Source: Sphagnum magellanicum
Lineage: Eukaryota; Streptophyta; Sphagnopsida; Sphagnales; Sphagnaceae
Direction of reading: 5' to 3'
Assembly: GCA_021904315.1 (NCBI GenBank)
Contig: CM038909.1
Coordinates: forward strand, 24,771,032 to 24,835,031
DNA: 64,000 nucleotides
Under the pieces are notes generated by a model. That model saw only the letters and a list, made by a program, of their open reading frames with translations, was not told where the DNA came from and did no database searches. This document shows positions 27,888 to 38,180 of the stretch, piece by piece. The stretch's first letter is position 1; each line of letters starts with the position of its first letter. The position numbers and the translations under genes are program-made.

Positions 27888-29301
27888 TTTTTTTATAGAG
27901 ATGTCCATTTTGATTAAATGTCACATTGACCAAATAGCTAGAAAGATCATTTTAGTCAATTAAATTAGTCCAAAAACACATGTCACTTCAATTACTAAGG
28001 GCCTTATGGACATGTTAATCAAATTGAACAACTTGAAACTCCATGAATTCTTATAGTGCACTTTGCCAACTTGCAAAGTTGAGGTTGTTATTTTGTTAAT
28101 TTGCCAAATTGGCTTTACCCATTGCCAAATCCACTTTACCAAATTGCCAAGTCAATAGTGCCCAATTACTAAGTCCATGTTGTTAAATTCGTATTGCCAA
28201 GTTGTTGACTACACATCCTTAAAGGAATGTTGCCATGTCCAAAGTAATGTTGTACGGGTATATAAATTAACCATATATACCCCAATTTGATAAGGTATGC
28301 ATTAGGGTATATTATTTATCCTACCATATTTTTTCAAACTCAATATACCTAATCAAATGCATACTCAAAGGCATATAAATTTGTAAAAAATAGCTAGGTC
28401 ATAACCTTGGATATGTCCACATTTTGTTTGCAATGCCTATGATTATGATGAATTTGTGCAAATTATAGTGACTAACAATTGAATTTTTAAAAAATATTTT
28501 ATTATACATTATGTTAATTACCTTGGAAAATAATCTTACCAAATGACTTTGGAATATGTCATTATAAGAATGCCTCACTTGAGAATACAGTTTAAAACGT
28601 TATTGAAATTGATTCTATGAGACTATGTTGATTTTATTCATAGGATGTTTGAAGCTTCATGTGTTTATGTTTTCAAATCCAATTTTACAAGGGCATTTTT
28701 TATTCTCCCTTTAAAATCTATCATAGCTATCTAAATTAAAACCTTATGCTTACCCAATTACCCAATATTAGGTATAGTTTGTAAAATTAAGATTGAACAT
28801 TTGAACTTGTTAATATCTTGTTCAATGTGAAAAAGAGAGGAAAACAAGACACTTTTACTACATAATAGAAATAAGATAATAACTCCTTGAGAAAAGATAT
28901 GTAGGAAAAATTTGAAGGGATTTTTTATATACTAAAAAGAAAAAGAAATAAACATTATTCAATGAAAAGTGTATTGTCTTTGTAATAGGGAAAAAAAAAT
29001 CTTCCTCCACTTCTTGTGCATGTTGAAAAACTTTCTATTGATGGTTTGTATGATTATTGTTGAAAGGTGACAAATGCAAATTGTCATATGAACATGAACA
29101 TCACTTGTATATTCATGTACACCCTTGTTGTTGTATACTTTTTTCATAATCTAGGTTTTTGATATTCTTGACCACCCCCTTTTTATACAAAAATAAAATT
29201 GTTTTTTGAATTACAAAGTCTTTTTTTAAAAAAATGCCTTGTGTTGGTTTTACAAATATGTAGTGTCCCATCACTACCGAGAAACATGGGTCTAATTCAC
29301 T

Positions 29302-29340
29302 AACCCATTTCATTACAATGTTTGTAAAGTGAAATGGGTT
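29302..29340. repeat. Hairpin conserved among repeat copies
   Basis: AACCCATTTCA and TGAAATGGGTT form 11-bp arms around a 17-base loop that itself contains TTAC/GTAA. The hairpin recurs in D (about 47450-47495) and in weaker form in A (about 16700-16740). Confidence 0.6.
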
Positions 29341-32300
29341 CACCAACTACTATTTTAGCCAAGTGCAATTTTACCATTGGTGAAATCATTGATGCTTAAT
29401 TCATTAAGATTCATTTTTTCGTTATTCAAATTATTTACAAATCAGTAAAAAAAGATATATAATTAGTGAATGTAAGTATTTATTAAACATGTGTATTTAT
29501 TAGTTTATTAAGAGGTTTGGTACTCCTACAACTTTAAAATCATATTATAGTTTGTGTTAAATTTATTTTCATGAATGAAAAACCTTTCCAAGAAATAGAT
29601 GAAATTTTTATTCAAAATAAAACCTTTATACAAATTACAAGACCAAAAAAATTATATGTGTAAAAATACATAATTAAATTATTTCCATATATAGTTAAAA
29701 TTAGATGATAAAATCATTTACCCCTAATTCAAAATAACTCATTCTAAAGTGCATTTTTCTGTTATTCAAATTAATGTGAACATATATTTAAATAAATATT
29801 TTAAGTTATCATTTATATTATATATTTTATATTTATGAAAATTTTAGGTCATACAATTAGTTTTTAAAAGTTATAATTTCTATTAAATGTCATTTTATAA
29901 AATTAAAAAACCTTTGAAAAATGAAATTTTATTATTCATAATAGAACTTAATAAAAATTATGATATTGAGAAAAAATGTGTGTATAAAATAATAAATATT
30001 TACATGATGTTTATAGTATTATAAATCATTATCAAATAGTTTCAAATCATATAATATTATGTGTTTGAATAAATTAAATATTACACATTAGGGTAACTAT
30101 TAAATAATTATATTAACATAAAAAAAGTTATACAATTTATATTGATTACACATATGTTTAAAATGTGGAGGGATATAATATTCATATTACGTATATGATC
30201 ATCAACAATCAATTATTTTTTGAAACAGAAAATCGGTGTTGTTTTTTAGCAGGCTTATTCACAATTTACGTTATTTAAAATAATTTTTTTTCCCATCAAA
30301 ACATATTGTTGAAATGGATTAAATGAAAAGAATTCAAATGCATTTTCAGTCAAATTACTTAATGTTTCTTTTCTTAAAAACTTATCTGTGTGAAAATCTT
30401 GAAATATATAGAGAATTAAATTAAATTTTTTTCATTTGGAGAAAGTTTGAGAAAGATAATAATGATTAAAGAAAATAAATCTTGAAGAAACCTATGTTGA
30501 AATGTTGGAAATTGCAGGTTTCAATTCTATTTAATCATATTAAGTAGTCAATTTTTCTTTAAAGTATTAAAGATGTGTACATCTTGGAAATTTTAATGTT
30601 TTTCATTTGGGAAAATTGTGAAAAAGATAATAACAATTTCAAAAAGAAACAATTTTCTAAACATTATTGTTGAAATGTATGAAATTGCATGCTTCAAATG
30701 CATTTTCAATCAAATTAAATAGTTATTTTTCCTTGAAAATATGAACAATGTGTAAATCTTGGAAAAATATTCTCAATTGAAGGTTTTTTTCTGTCAATTG
30801 CACATAGTATGAAAAAAAAAATACTGATCAAAGTTGATTTTTAAAAAAAATGCAATAAATAACGTAATAAATATAAATTTATTCATCACCCCACCTATAT
30901 CATGTCAAATGAGGTGATTGGATGGCAAAGGCAATAGGTTTTCACCTTTTAATCCAGGTTCAAACTTCGTTAAAACTTTCATGTGGTCAACGATGCATGT
31001 TGCTCATATAGTCAACATTATATGTTGACTATATGTACATAAAATGATTTTTTAATATAAGAATAATAATTCGAAATAATATTAATTAAATCATTAATTC
31101 AAAAAATAAATTTAAATAATAAATGTCTTGTGCCAATTTCTAATTTGATTAATTCCAAGTGAATTCACTTGTTCATACAACCCATCACCAATCACCAAGA
31201 AATGTGGTGAATTCAATAGATTTTTAATCTAATGAATTATTGATGATATCATCTAAATGATTAATGAAACTCCTAATGCACTAGGGATGGAACTTTATTA
31301 GTGCACATTGAAATAGAAAGTTGGATTTTAACTTTCTATTTTTTATTCTTCTACTTCTCTTTCGAAGGTAATTTTGGGTTGGTTATTGCAATTGTTCTAT
31401 TGCAAGAGATGTTTAAGGCCCACAAGACCCATGACCAATTTCATCATCCAATTTTCAGTTGTTTTGGGTTTTGTTGGATAAACCCTAACTTAGTTAACAA
31501 ATGAGTGGCTAGTGAAGTTTAAAGTTTTTGAGTAATCTTGGAGGAAAAGATTGTTGCCCATGACTACCTACCTATCTACTTGCTCATGAGGATTTACTAA
31601 CCTAACTATGACTATTTATTTATTACTTGCTCATAATTACCAACCTACCTTGCAATAACTTCATTCATATACATATTGCATTTTCTAAGTTTGTCTATAT
31701 GCACTTCCAAGCTACATTCTACCTCTTCCATCACCTCACTTCACTTCCAAAGGAACACATGCACCTTCACTTCATTTTCAAGTGTGTTTAACTTGAAGTT
31801 CATCATCACTTTGTTTTGGTGTTTTTTCAAGCCTTTGTGCCAAACTTTAAAACAACCTAAAGCCTCCTCTTTGGCTTGCCCTTGTGTAAGTCATATGAGT
31901 TTCAAAGAACATTTAAAGGTACCTAGTAAGCACCCTTCCATCGTAAGTTCCATTAAAGGTAAGCTTGTGGTGACCTTTTTATGTTTTTAAAACTTCAAAG
32001 GTCATTGTTTTGTGTCTGTTTTCTTTGTTGCAAGTGTGGTGGCAACTCCTCAAAACTTGTCATCATCATTTTTTATTTTTTTTAATAAATTTATGTTGCA
32101 CGAGTGGCATCAAGTTTCAAGCTTGTTATCATGTGTTTTGTGTTTTTTTTATGTTTTTTTATGAGACAAGGGCAATGTAATGCTTTAAGCTAGTCAACAT
32201 TCTACCTAGTTTTTGTTTAGTTTTTGTTGTCGTACAATGTTGATAATAAGCTCCAAGGTCATTATTGTTGTAATTCTTTTTGGTTTATTTGCTACAAGCG

Positions 32301-33600
32301 CCATGACAACACATTGTGAATTCAACATCATCGAGGTTTTTTATTTGGTTGTGCTACAAGGGTAATAATGAATTTCAAGCTTGTTATCGTTTTTTTTTTG
32401 TTTTGCTTAGAAGCATGGTTGTAATTAGCTCTAAACTAATCATTATATCATATTTTGTTTATAATGTGTTACAAATGTGATGGCAAGTTTTAAGCTTCAC
32501 ATTGTTATGTTTTTCATTTTTGGTTGTTTTATTGTTGTGAGCACAACATTAACAAGCTCTAAGCTCATCATCATCAATCCTCCCAAGTGAAAAACACTTT
32601 GGGAGTTGTAGTTCTATAAAAGTCCTAAATTTTTAAAACAAAAGTTTAAATGACATATGATGTCCAAATTAAACCCTCAATATGCTATTGGAAATGTTGT
32701 GAAAAATAATTGTCAAAAGTGGGTTCACGTTTTTCATTTGGAGTTATGAAATAAAAGTTATTGCCCAAAAATTAGTCATGAGTCAATTTGGCAATTTAAC
32801 TCCCAACCATTAAAGGTAAAAAAAAAGGATTAAATCACCTTTTAATTGAACATGTGATATGAAATTGGAAAGTCTCTTCAAACGCTACAACTTTCCTTTG
32901 AATGTTTTTCAATTAAAGCTTGTATGTAAGGATCATGAACTCATAAAGTCGTGAGATTAATAACTTGCCAAAATCAAGAATTTTCTAATCCGCCTTTTGG
33001 GAGTTTAGGATTCTCAGATATTCTTACCATTTTGAGGCACCCCCTAATCCCATAGTATATAGTATAGGAAAAAAAATGGTGGTTCCTCTCCAAGTCTAAG
33101 TTGTGGTGTGTTTTATGAAAATTTTCGTTCACCCATCGTTCATATAGTCACCATTTCAATTCCAACTTGGCCTAATTACTTTTTTTTTTTTTTTTTTTTT
33201 TTTTCGCATTCAAAATTAAATATGGGAATTAACATTATTTTCACCCCACATGCTATAACCTAAATAAATTCCATAGATTTGAAAATGGAAACATAAATAA
33301 ATCTAGGCCCCAAGTAGCAAATATGTTCCCTTGTGTGTATCACTAATAAGCGTCAATAAATACCAAATTCTTTAAAATGTACCAAAATCTTGTCACCATG
33401 TTCAATCTTTTTTACTCAGTCATGTTTATCATGTGAAGACACATTTTTGCAAGATTATGATGGAATCTAAAATTCTAGTGGTCTAAAATATGGTAGCTAT
33501 GAAACATTTCACTTCTTTTTTCATTATTTTTTATAGGGATCAAAATATTGGGTAAAAAAGAACTACATTAAGGACTAGGTCCTTTTCATCCCAGGTGGTG

Positions 33601-34075
33601 CAACTTAATATATCATTTGTGAATTTTCAATGGATGAATATTACATGAACTTTCCATTCACAAGTTTTTGTGGATAAAATTTCAAGGATGAATGACAAAT
33701 TACTGTGAATGATGAAATTCACTTGATGAAATAAATTTTAGATCAGCGAAATGTCATTAAAAGTTTTATGTCATTGATGGAATGTAATTCATTCACAATT
33801 TGATTTCATCTTTTATGATTAATCCAATTTTTGTGGATGATGAAATTCACTTGATGAAATGAAGTTTAGATCCATGAAATCTCATTAAAAGTTATATGTT
33901 AATGATGAAATATAATTCATTCACAATTTGATTTCATCCATAAGGATTCATCCAAATTTTATGGATGATGAAATTCAGTTGATGAAATAAAGTTCAGATG
34001 CATGAAATGTCATTAAAATTTTTATATCATTGATGAAAAGTAACCCATTCATAGTTTGATTTCATCCATTAATAT
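33601..34075. repeat. 127-bp satellite-like repeat in copy B
   Basis: Units carry GATGAAATTCACTTGATGAA and TTCATTCACAATTTGATTT. The array ends at the last bases of HNL1 and supplies its TGA stop (34076-34078, minus strand). Confidence 0.8.
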
Positions 34076-36235
34076 TCATCTCCATCGAGAACGATATCGG
34101 ATGTCAAACCTCCTCCATATTGAGGACTTTTCACAATATGTCCTGCAAGAGTCTTGAAGTGTTAGATCACAGTCTATCACAATCAACTCCCTCAAGCTGG
34201 TCAGGAGCTCCAAAGACCGAGGCAAGGTTCGAAGACATCTACAGCCACTGAAATCTAGTCTTCGCAGTTTAGGCAGAGCACCTTCATCCACTTCTGGAAA
34301 TTCCACAAGCGTCGACCACCCATATAGTTCAAGTTTTATCAGAGCTGGAAAAGCACCACAACATGTGAAGGACCTTGGAAGATATTCCAAACCTTTGACG
34401 CCGCCTAAATAAAGAATTTGAAGTTGTATGAGCCCATATGGCATCTCAGCTGGGATGGTTTTGAGGTTCCGCAATAACGCTAGAATCTTAAGCTTTGTAA
34501 GTCCACATATATTGTGAGGCACCTCCACCGCTAGACCATTTTCTCCAGAAATGGTAAGTTCTGTGAGAAGAACCAACCCACATATGTCTTCCAACGAAGC
34601 TCCAATGGTTGGATATACATCACCCAAAGATTCTGCTCTTGCCATGCCTGATGATGTATGTTCAGCCCATGTCAACTTGGCACAACGTGTTGTGTATAAT
34701 ATTTGCAATGATGTGAGGCCAACCACTCCAGAAGGGAGATAATTCAACATCCGGCAACAAAAGAGATTTAGACATTTCAGCGCATGTAGTTTCCCTACTG
34801 CGTCTGGTAAACTCTGTAGATTACCACAATAAGAGAGGTTAAGATAAACCAAATCCTTAAGATCACCAAGTTCCTCAGGTAGATTCGAAAACTCTCCTCC
34901 CCTTAGATCCAGAACCCTCAGTTTTCGAAAATTGCTCAAGAAACTCTCTGGTACAAACCGTATTGGATTTCCACCAAGTAGTAGAGACACCAATTCAGGT
35001 GCATCAAAACTCCCAGGAAGTGTCTTCAACTTGTTCGTCCTCAATGATAGTCTCAGAGCTTTGGATATTGCTTTCCACTCTCGCGGGATTTCTTCCAAAT
35101 TTTGACCTGCTCGATAAAGATAAAGCTGTTTTGCAGGGGGTGTGCCACTGTCATTTTCCAGTATGTAGAAAGCCAAATCTCTCATCACATCATGTAACTT
35201 GAACTTCAGAAAATCGTTTTCACATGAGACCTCTACATCTGACTCAATGAATGATCGCCTCCACAACTTATCTAACAAGGAAAATGCATCCGCTCTTGGA
35301 TCATCTCCACCATTTCCAGGAACCAACCCCTCCCCTATCCAATCACACAAAATCTCAGGAAAAAAAACCTCACAATGTTCAGGAAATGCTGCAAAGTAAA
35401 GAAAACAGTCCTTCAAGCGCCAATCATCCTCCAACAGAAGATCATAGCCAAGCTTCAAACGCTCATACAACCCCTCTTCAACAGTCCTCTCTTGCATGCG
35501 CGATTCCTTTAGCTTCTTCAATAGTGGCTCCCATTGAAGTTCAGGTGAGGTCTTTCCAAACATTGCTCTGCCTATAACCTTCAGAGCTAATGGAAGACCT
35601 CGACACTCCTCAGCCATGGACTGTGCCAATGCCTTTAATTCACGCAGAACATTGGATGGTGCTCTGAATGCATGCACACAAAAAAGGCTCCAACTATCCT
35701 GCTCTGAAAGAGGAGTCATATGCTCTTGGTTTATGTGTGGACTTGCTCTTTCCAATAAAGACTGGTTTCTAGCAGTCAACAATGTGACACTTCCATCTCC
35801 CTTGGCGAAGTCAAGTGAATCAAATGCTTTGTCTTTCCAAACATCATCCAAAACCAGGAACACTCTTTTCCCTCTAAACTGAGAGTGTAATTTGAGCTTG
35901 TAATCCTCTGCGTTCGCATTTGATTCTGGTTTGATACCCAGTTTTTCACTCAGCCTCCGATATAGGACCATTATGTTAGGAGTTTGCCCCACATTGAGCC
36001 AAATGAACATTGCTCCTTGAAAATGGCCATGTACCTTTCGGCTCCAATACACTCTTAGAAGAAGAAAAGTTTTCCCAACTCCACCCATGCCGCATACTCC
36101 CACATAGCGAGGAGCTGCATTCCTTCCTTCTGAGGTGACCAATGTTTCTACCCTCTCCACATAGCTCTCCAGACCAAACGTTGGTCGAGGCAAGTCATGA
36201 ACCTCTCGTAAAGGTTGATCACATTCTCTTGCCAC
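34076..36235 (-). CDS. HNL1 NB-ARC-LRR exon (exon 5), open
   Basis: A 719-residue open exon beginning VARECDQPLREV after the acceptor at 36236-36237. It reads in order: P-loop GMGGVGKT; RNBS-A with FIWLNV; kinase-2 LVLDDVW, whose final Trp is typical of non-TIR NLRs; RNBS-B TLLTARN, where HNL3 has TTR; GLPLAL; RNBS-D CFLYFAAFPE; and an MHD-position motif read as LHD (KLHDVMRDLAFY). About a dozen LRRs of the LxxLxLxxCxxLxxLP type follow. An in-frame ATG lies five codons upstream of the acceptor junction (36250), so a start inside the intron sequence could give an NB-LRR-only product if transcribed. Frames on the opposite strand here are shadows. Confidence 0.88.
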   Translation of the reverse strand: MARECDQPLREVHDLPRPTFGLESYVERVETLVTSEGRNAAPRYVGVCGMGGVGKTFLLLRVYWSRKVHGHFQGAMFIWLNVGQTPNIMVLYRRLSEKLGIKPESNANAEDYKLKLHSQFRGKRVFLVLDDVWKDKAFDSLDFAKGDGSVTLLTARNQSLLERASPHINQEHMTPLSEQDSWSLFCVHAFRAPSNVLRELKALAQSMAEECRGLPLALKVIGRAMFGKTSPELQWEPLLKKLKESRMQERTVEEGLYERLKLGYDLLLEDDWRLKDCFLYFAAFPEHCEVFFPEILCDWIGEGLVPGNGGDDPRADAFSLLDKLWRRSFIESDVEVSCENDFLKFKLHDVMRDLAFYILENDSGTPPAKQLYLYRAGQNLEEIPREWKAISKALRLSLRTNKLKTLPGSFDAPELVSLLLGGNPIRFVPESFLSNFRKLRVLDLRGGEFSNLPEELGDLKDLVYLNLSYCGNLQSLPDAVGKLHALKCLNLFCCRMLNYLPSGVVGLTSLQILYTTRCAKLTWAEHTSSGMARAESLGDVYPTIGASLEDICGLVLLTELTISGENGLAVEVPHNICGLTKLKILALLRNLKTIPAEMPYGLIQLQILYLGGVKGLEYLPRSFTCCGAFPALIKLELYGWSTLVEFPEVDEGALPKLRRLDFSGCRCLRTLPRSLELLTSLRELIVIDCDLTLQDSCRTYCEKSSIWRRFDIRYRSRWR

Positions 36236-37254
36236 CTTCAGATTCAACATACAACCATCAAAAGGTTAGCCCATTTGTTGCTCGTAGAAAAAATATTAAT
36301 ACATCATTACTGACTTAAGGTGAATACTCTATACCAAGGAAATTTGCATGCAGTAATCAAATTACACAATCATAATTCATCAAAATCTCAAGCATTCTTG
36401 CTTACCTCCTAACAGAAAAATTTAATTGCATTTTATATAGTCGGTAATGCTTCAATCTTAATATCGAAAAAACTAGGTTATTGAAACTCACCTTTGCACA
36501 AGTAATGATAAATTGTAGAAGCAACCCATAGCTGGGATGTTCTTTACTTGGAGGTTTGCACACCTCCATGTGATTGGCATCCTCAACCACGTAAGAATTA
36601 TTTCCTGCTGATCGTTGTGCGGAGCTAAAATCCACCAAAATTCCCTAGTCCAGTCATAGAACCCAAATTGCACATTTCAACACCAAACAACATCAAAGCA
36701 TCACAGGTGTTTGGTTGGGAAAAAACAATTTCATCCAACACATACGTACCACTTGCTTCATTGGCCTGCCCTCACAAAAAGCATATATATTGATGTTATT
36801 TTCATTGACAATGTAATCAAAATCCACTGATAACTGTTCCATATCTCGTTGCCAGGGTTGAATGTTATGCATTATTCCACGATGATGTCTGTTGTTGCAT
36901 CTCAACAACTTGTTCACATATGGAGCAATATTGCTTGATCCAGCATGTGGAACAGCATAGAAAGCCACCCCTCTCACATTCCTCAAAAACACTTTGGCAT
37001 GCCGCCCTGTAGCTTCGGACCAGGAATTGGTAGGATTTCGGATAGTTGATTCTCTCTTGAATTTTACAACCAAGCTCTTCAACACCAACCCTCCAAAACT
37101 ATGGCCTATTAACACAATAGGATGATCCCATTTATACCTGCACAAAACATATTCATTTGCTATGCTGATTTTTCAGCAAATACTTAATTGACTTGTACAT
37201 TTCATATTAGTTAAGTCTATATTTATGTGTGACTGAAATATATCTTGGAGTGCA

Positions 37255-37463
37255 CACCTCTGACATTATTCAAAAAAACTGTTCCACACTCCAGCACTGC
37301 AGCTCTCCTCATGGCATTTTCAGAATTTAGAAAATCAAAGCCCTTTCCACTTTCAAAACCAATCTTTTTAACACCAATCTTTAAAAACATAGCCTATTTT
37401 CACAAATAAGGATGATTCCATTCAACCTGCACAATACATTACTGTGCTATGTTCATTTTCCAG
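37255..37463 (-). pseudogene. Decayed duplicate of the hydrolase exon inside HNL1 intron 2
   Basis: The intron between exons 2 and 3 contains a degenerate copy of the start of exon 3. It has the same GTGCAG acceptor, then GTTGAATGGAATCATCCTTA where the real exon has GTATAAATGGGATCATCCTA, and later GATTGGTGTTAAAAAG and TTTTGAATAATGTCAGAGGTG matching exon-3 text in order. The nucleophile GHSFGG is not preserved and the frame is broken. The same relic occurs in HNL3 (57395-57605), so the exon duplication is older than the gene duplication. Confidence 0.7.
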
Positions 37464-38180
37464 TAAGCCTTGCAACACCATCTATAACTGCCTGATATAG
37501 TACCGCTGATAAGCATGCAGATTTTCTATACAATTGAGAGATGACCAAATGGTTGGGTTACAAATCTTATATCTGAAAGCTTTAGTTGCTCCACATATTT
37601 GTGAGTGAAACCACTACATCTGCCCAAGCATGCCATTTTGACAATGAAAGAGAGGTGACTTTGTACCTAGGATTCATGAGAGTCTGGAATAGGTTATGTG
37701 CAATCTCTGATACGTGATTATGAGGGGAGGTTACTACATGTGCATTGTATGATAGGGAGAAAATGCGCACAGCTTTGCCCAAATCATACGGCAGCCATTC
37801 TCAAGGCCAACATACATCATCATGACCTCGTTGTGTCCATGTGCTGTTCCAGGCATCGCTACTGTCATTTGCAGTTAATTGGAGCCCATGGAACAACACC
37901 ACATCCAATTCTGTCCTTTGCTTGCCTTCAAAAGGTGGCCATAGTTGATGCACTGGCCAATCATTCTGCCACCGAAATTCCACATTCAAAACATTGCACA
38001 ATAACCAAAGTCCAAATCACAGCACCAGCAAGTATCTGAAATTTGCTGAGAGGGCAGGCCACCAATTGATTTATGAAGGTAATAGAATGGGCGATTCAAA
38101 CCCAAATGCTTGGAAATAAATTAGTATCACAGAGTGCACCAATCTACAAGGTGAAAGGAACTCACAGAACTAGCGGCCAT

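Larger units (their letters stand above)
27888..34075 (+). repeat. Large repeat family, copy B
   Basis: 27895-29047 is shared only with inverted copy D. From about 29047 onwards it matches copy A, and from 31626 also copy C. B lacks about 1.15 kb that A (21050-22200) and C (52605-53745) retain; the junction at about 33610 carries a short AAT microhomology. The CTAC tract, hairpins and threefold internal repeat of A are all present. It ends in the 127-bp satellite directly against the stop codon of HNL1. Confidence 0.85.
34076..38180 (-). pseudogene. HNL1: alpha/beta-hydrolase-NB-ARC-LRR receptor, broken by a TGA in exon 2
   Basis: HNL receptors are intracellular NLR-type immune receptors with a hydrolase-like N terminus. 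Five exons can be read: 38166-38180 (encodes MAASS), 37667-37965, 36750-37137, 36492-36644 and 34076-36235. Splice sites and phases match HNL3 exon for exon (15, 299, 388 and 153 nt for exons 1-4). The frame is closed at codon 60 by TGA (37801-37803), within CWP-stop-EWLPYDLG, where HNL3 has CAA (Gln). No other lesion was seen: the nucleophile GHSFGG and the whole NB-ARC-LRR exon stay open. It is therefore a young pseudogene, or it makes only a shortened protein from a downstream start. It ends against repeat copy B, which provides its stop codon. The exon model rests on splice consensus and comparison between copies. Confidence 0.75.

Noticed and set aside
31676..31990. 104-codon frame in B, with similar frames in C (50990-51304) and A (19223-19429)
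   Set aside because: It opens at TTG rather than ATG, and the copies differ by many amino-acid changes over a short length (for example seven in about 47 residues between A and B), as in non-coding DNA. No domain seen.
34551..35882. Plus-strand frames opposite HNL1 exon 5, and the like at 45648-45926 and 54692-56459
   Set aside because: They are antisense shadows of the receptor exons. Their similarity to one another only reflects the duplicated sense strand.
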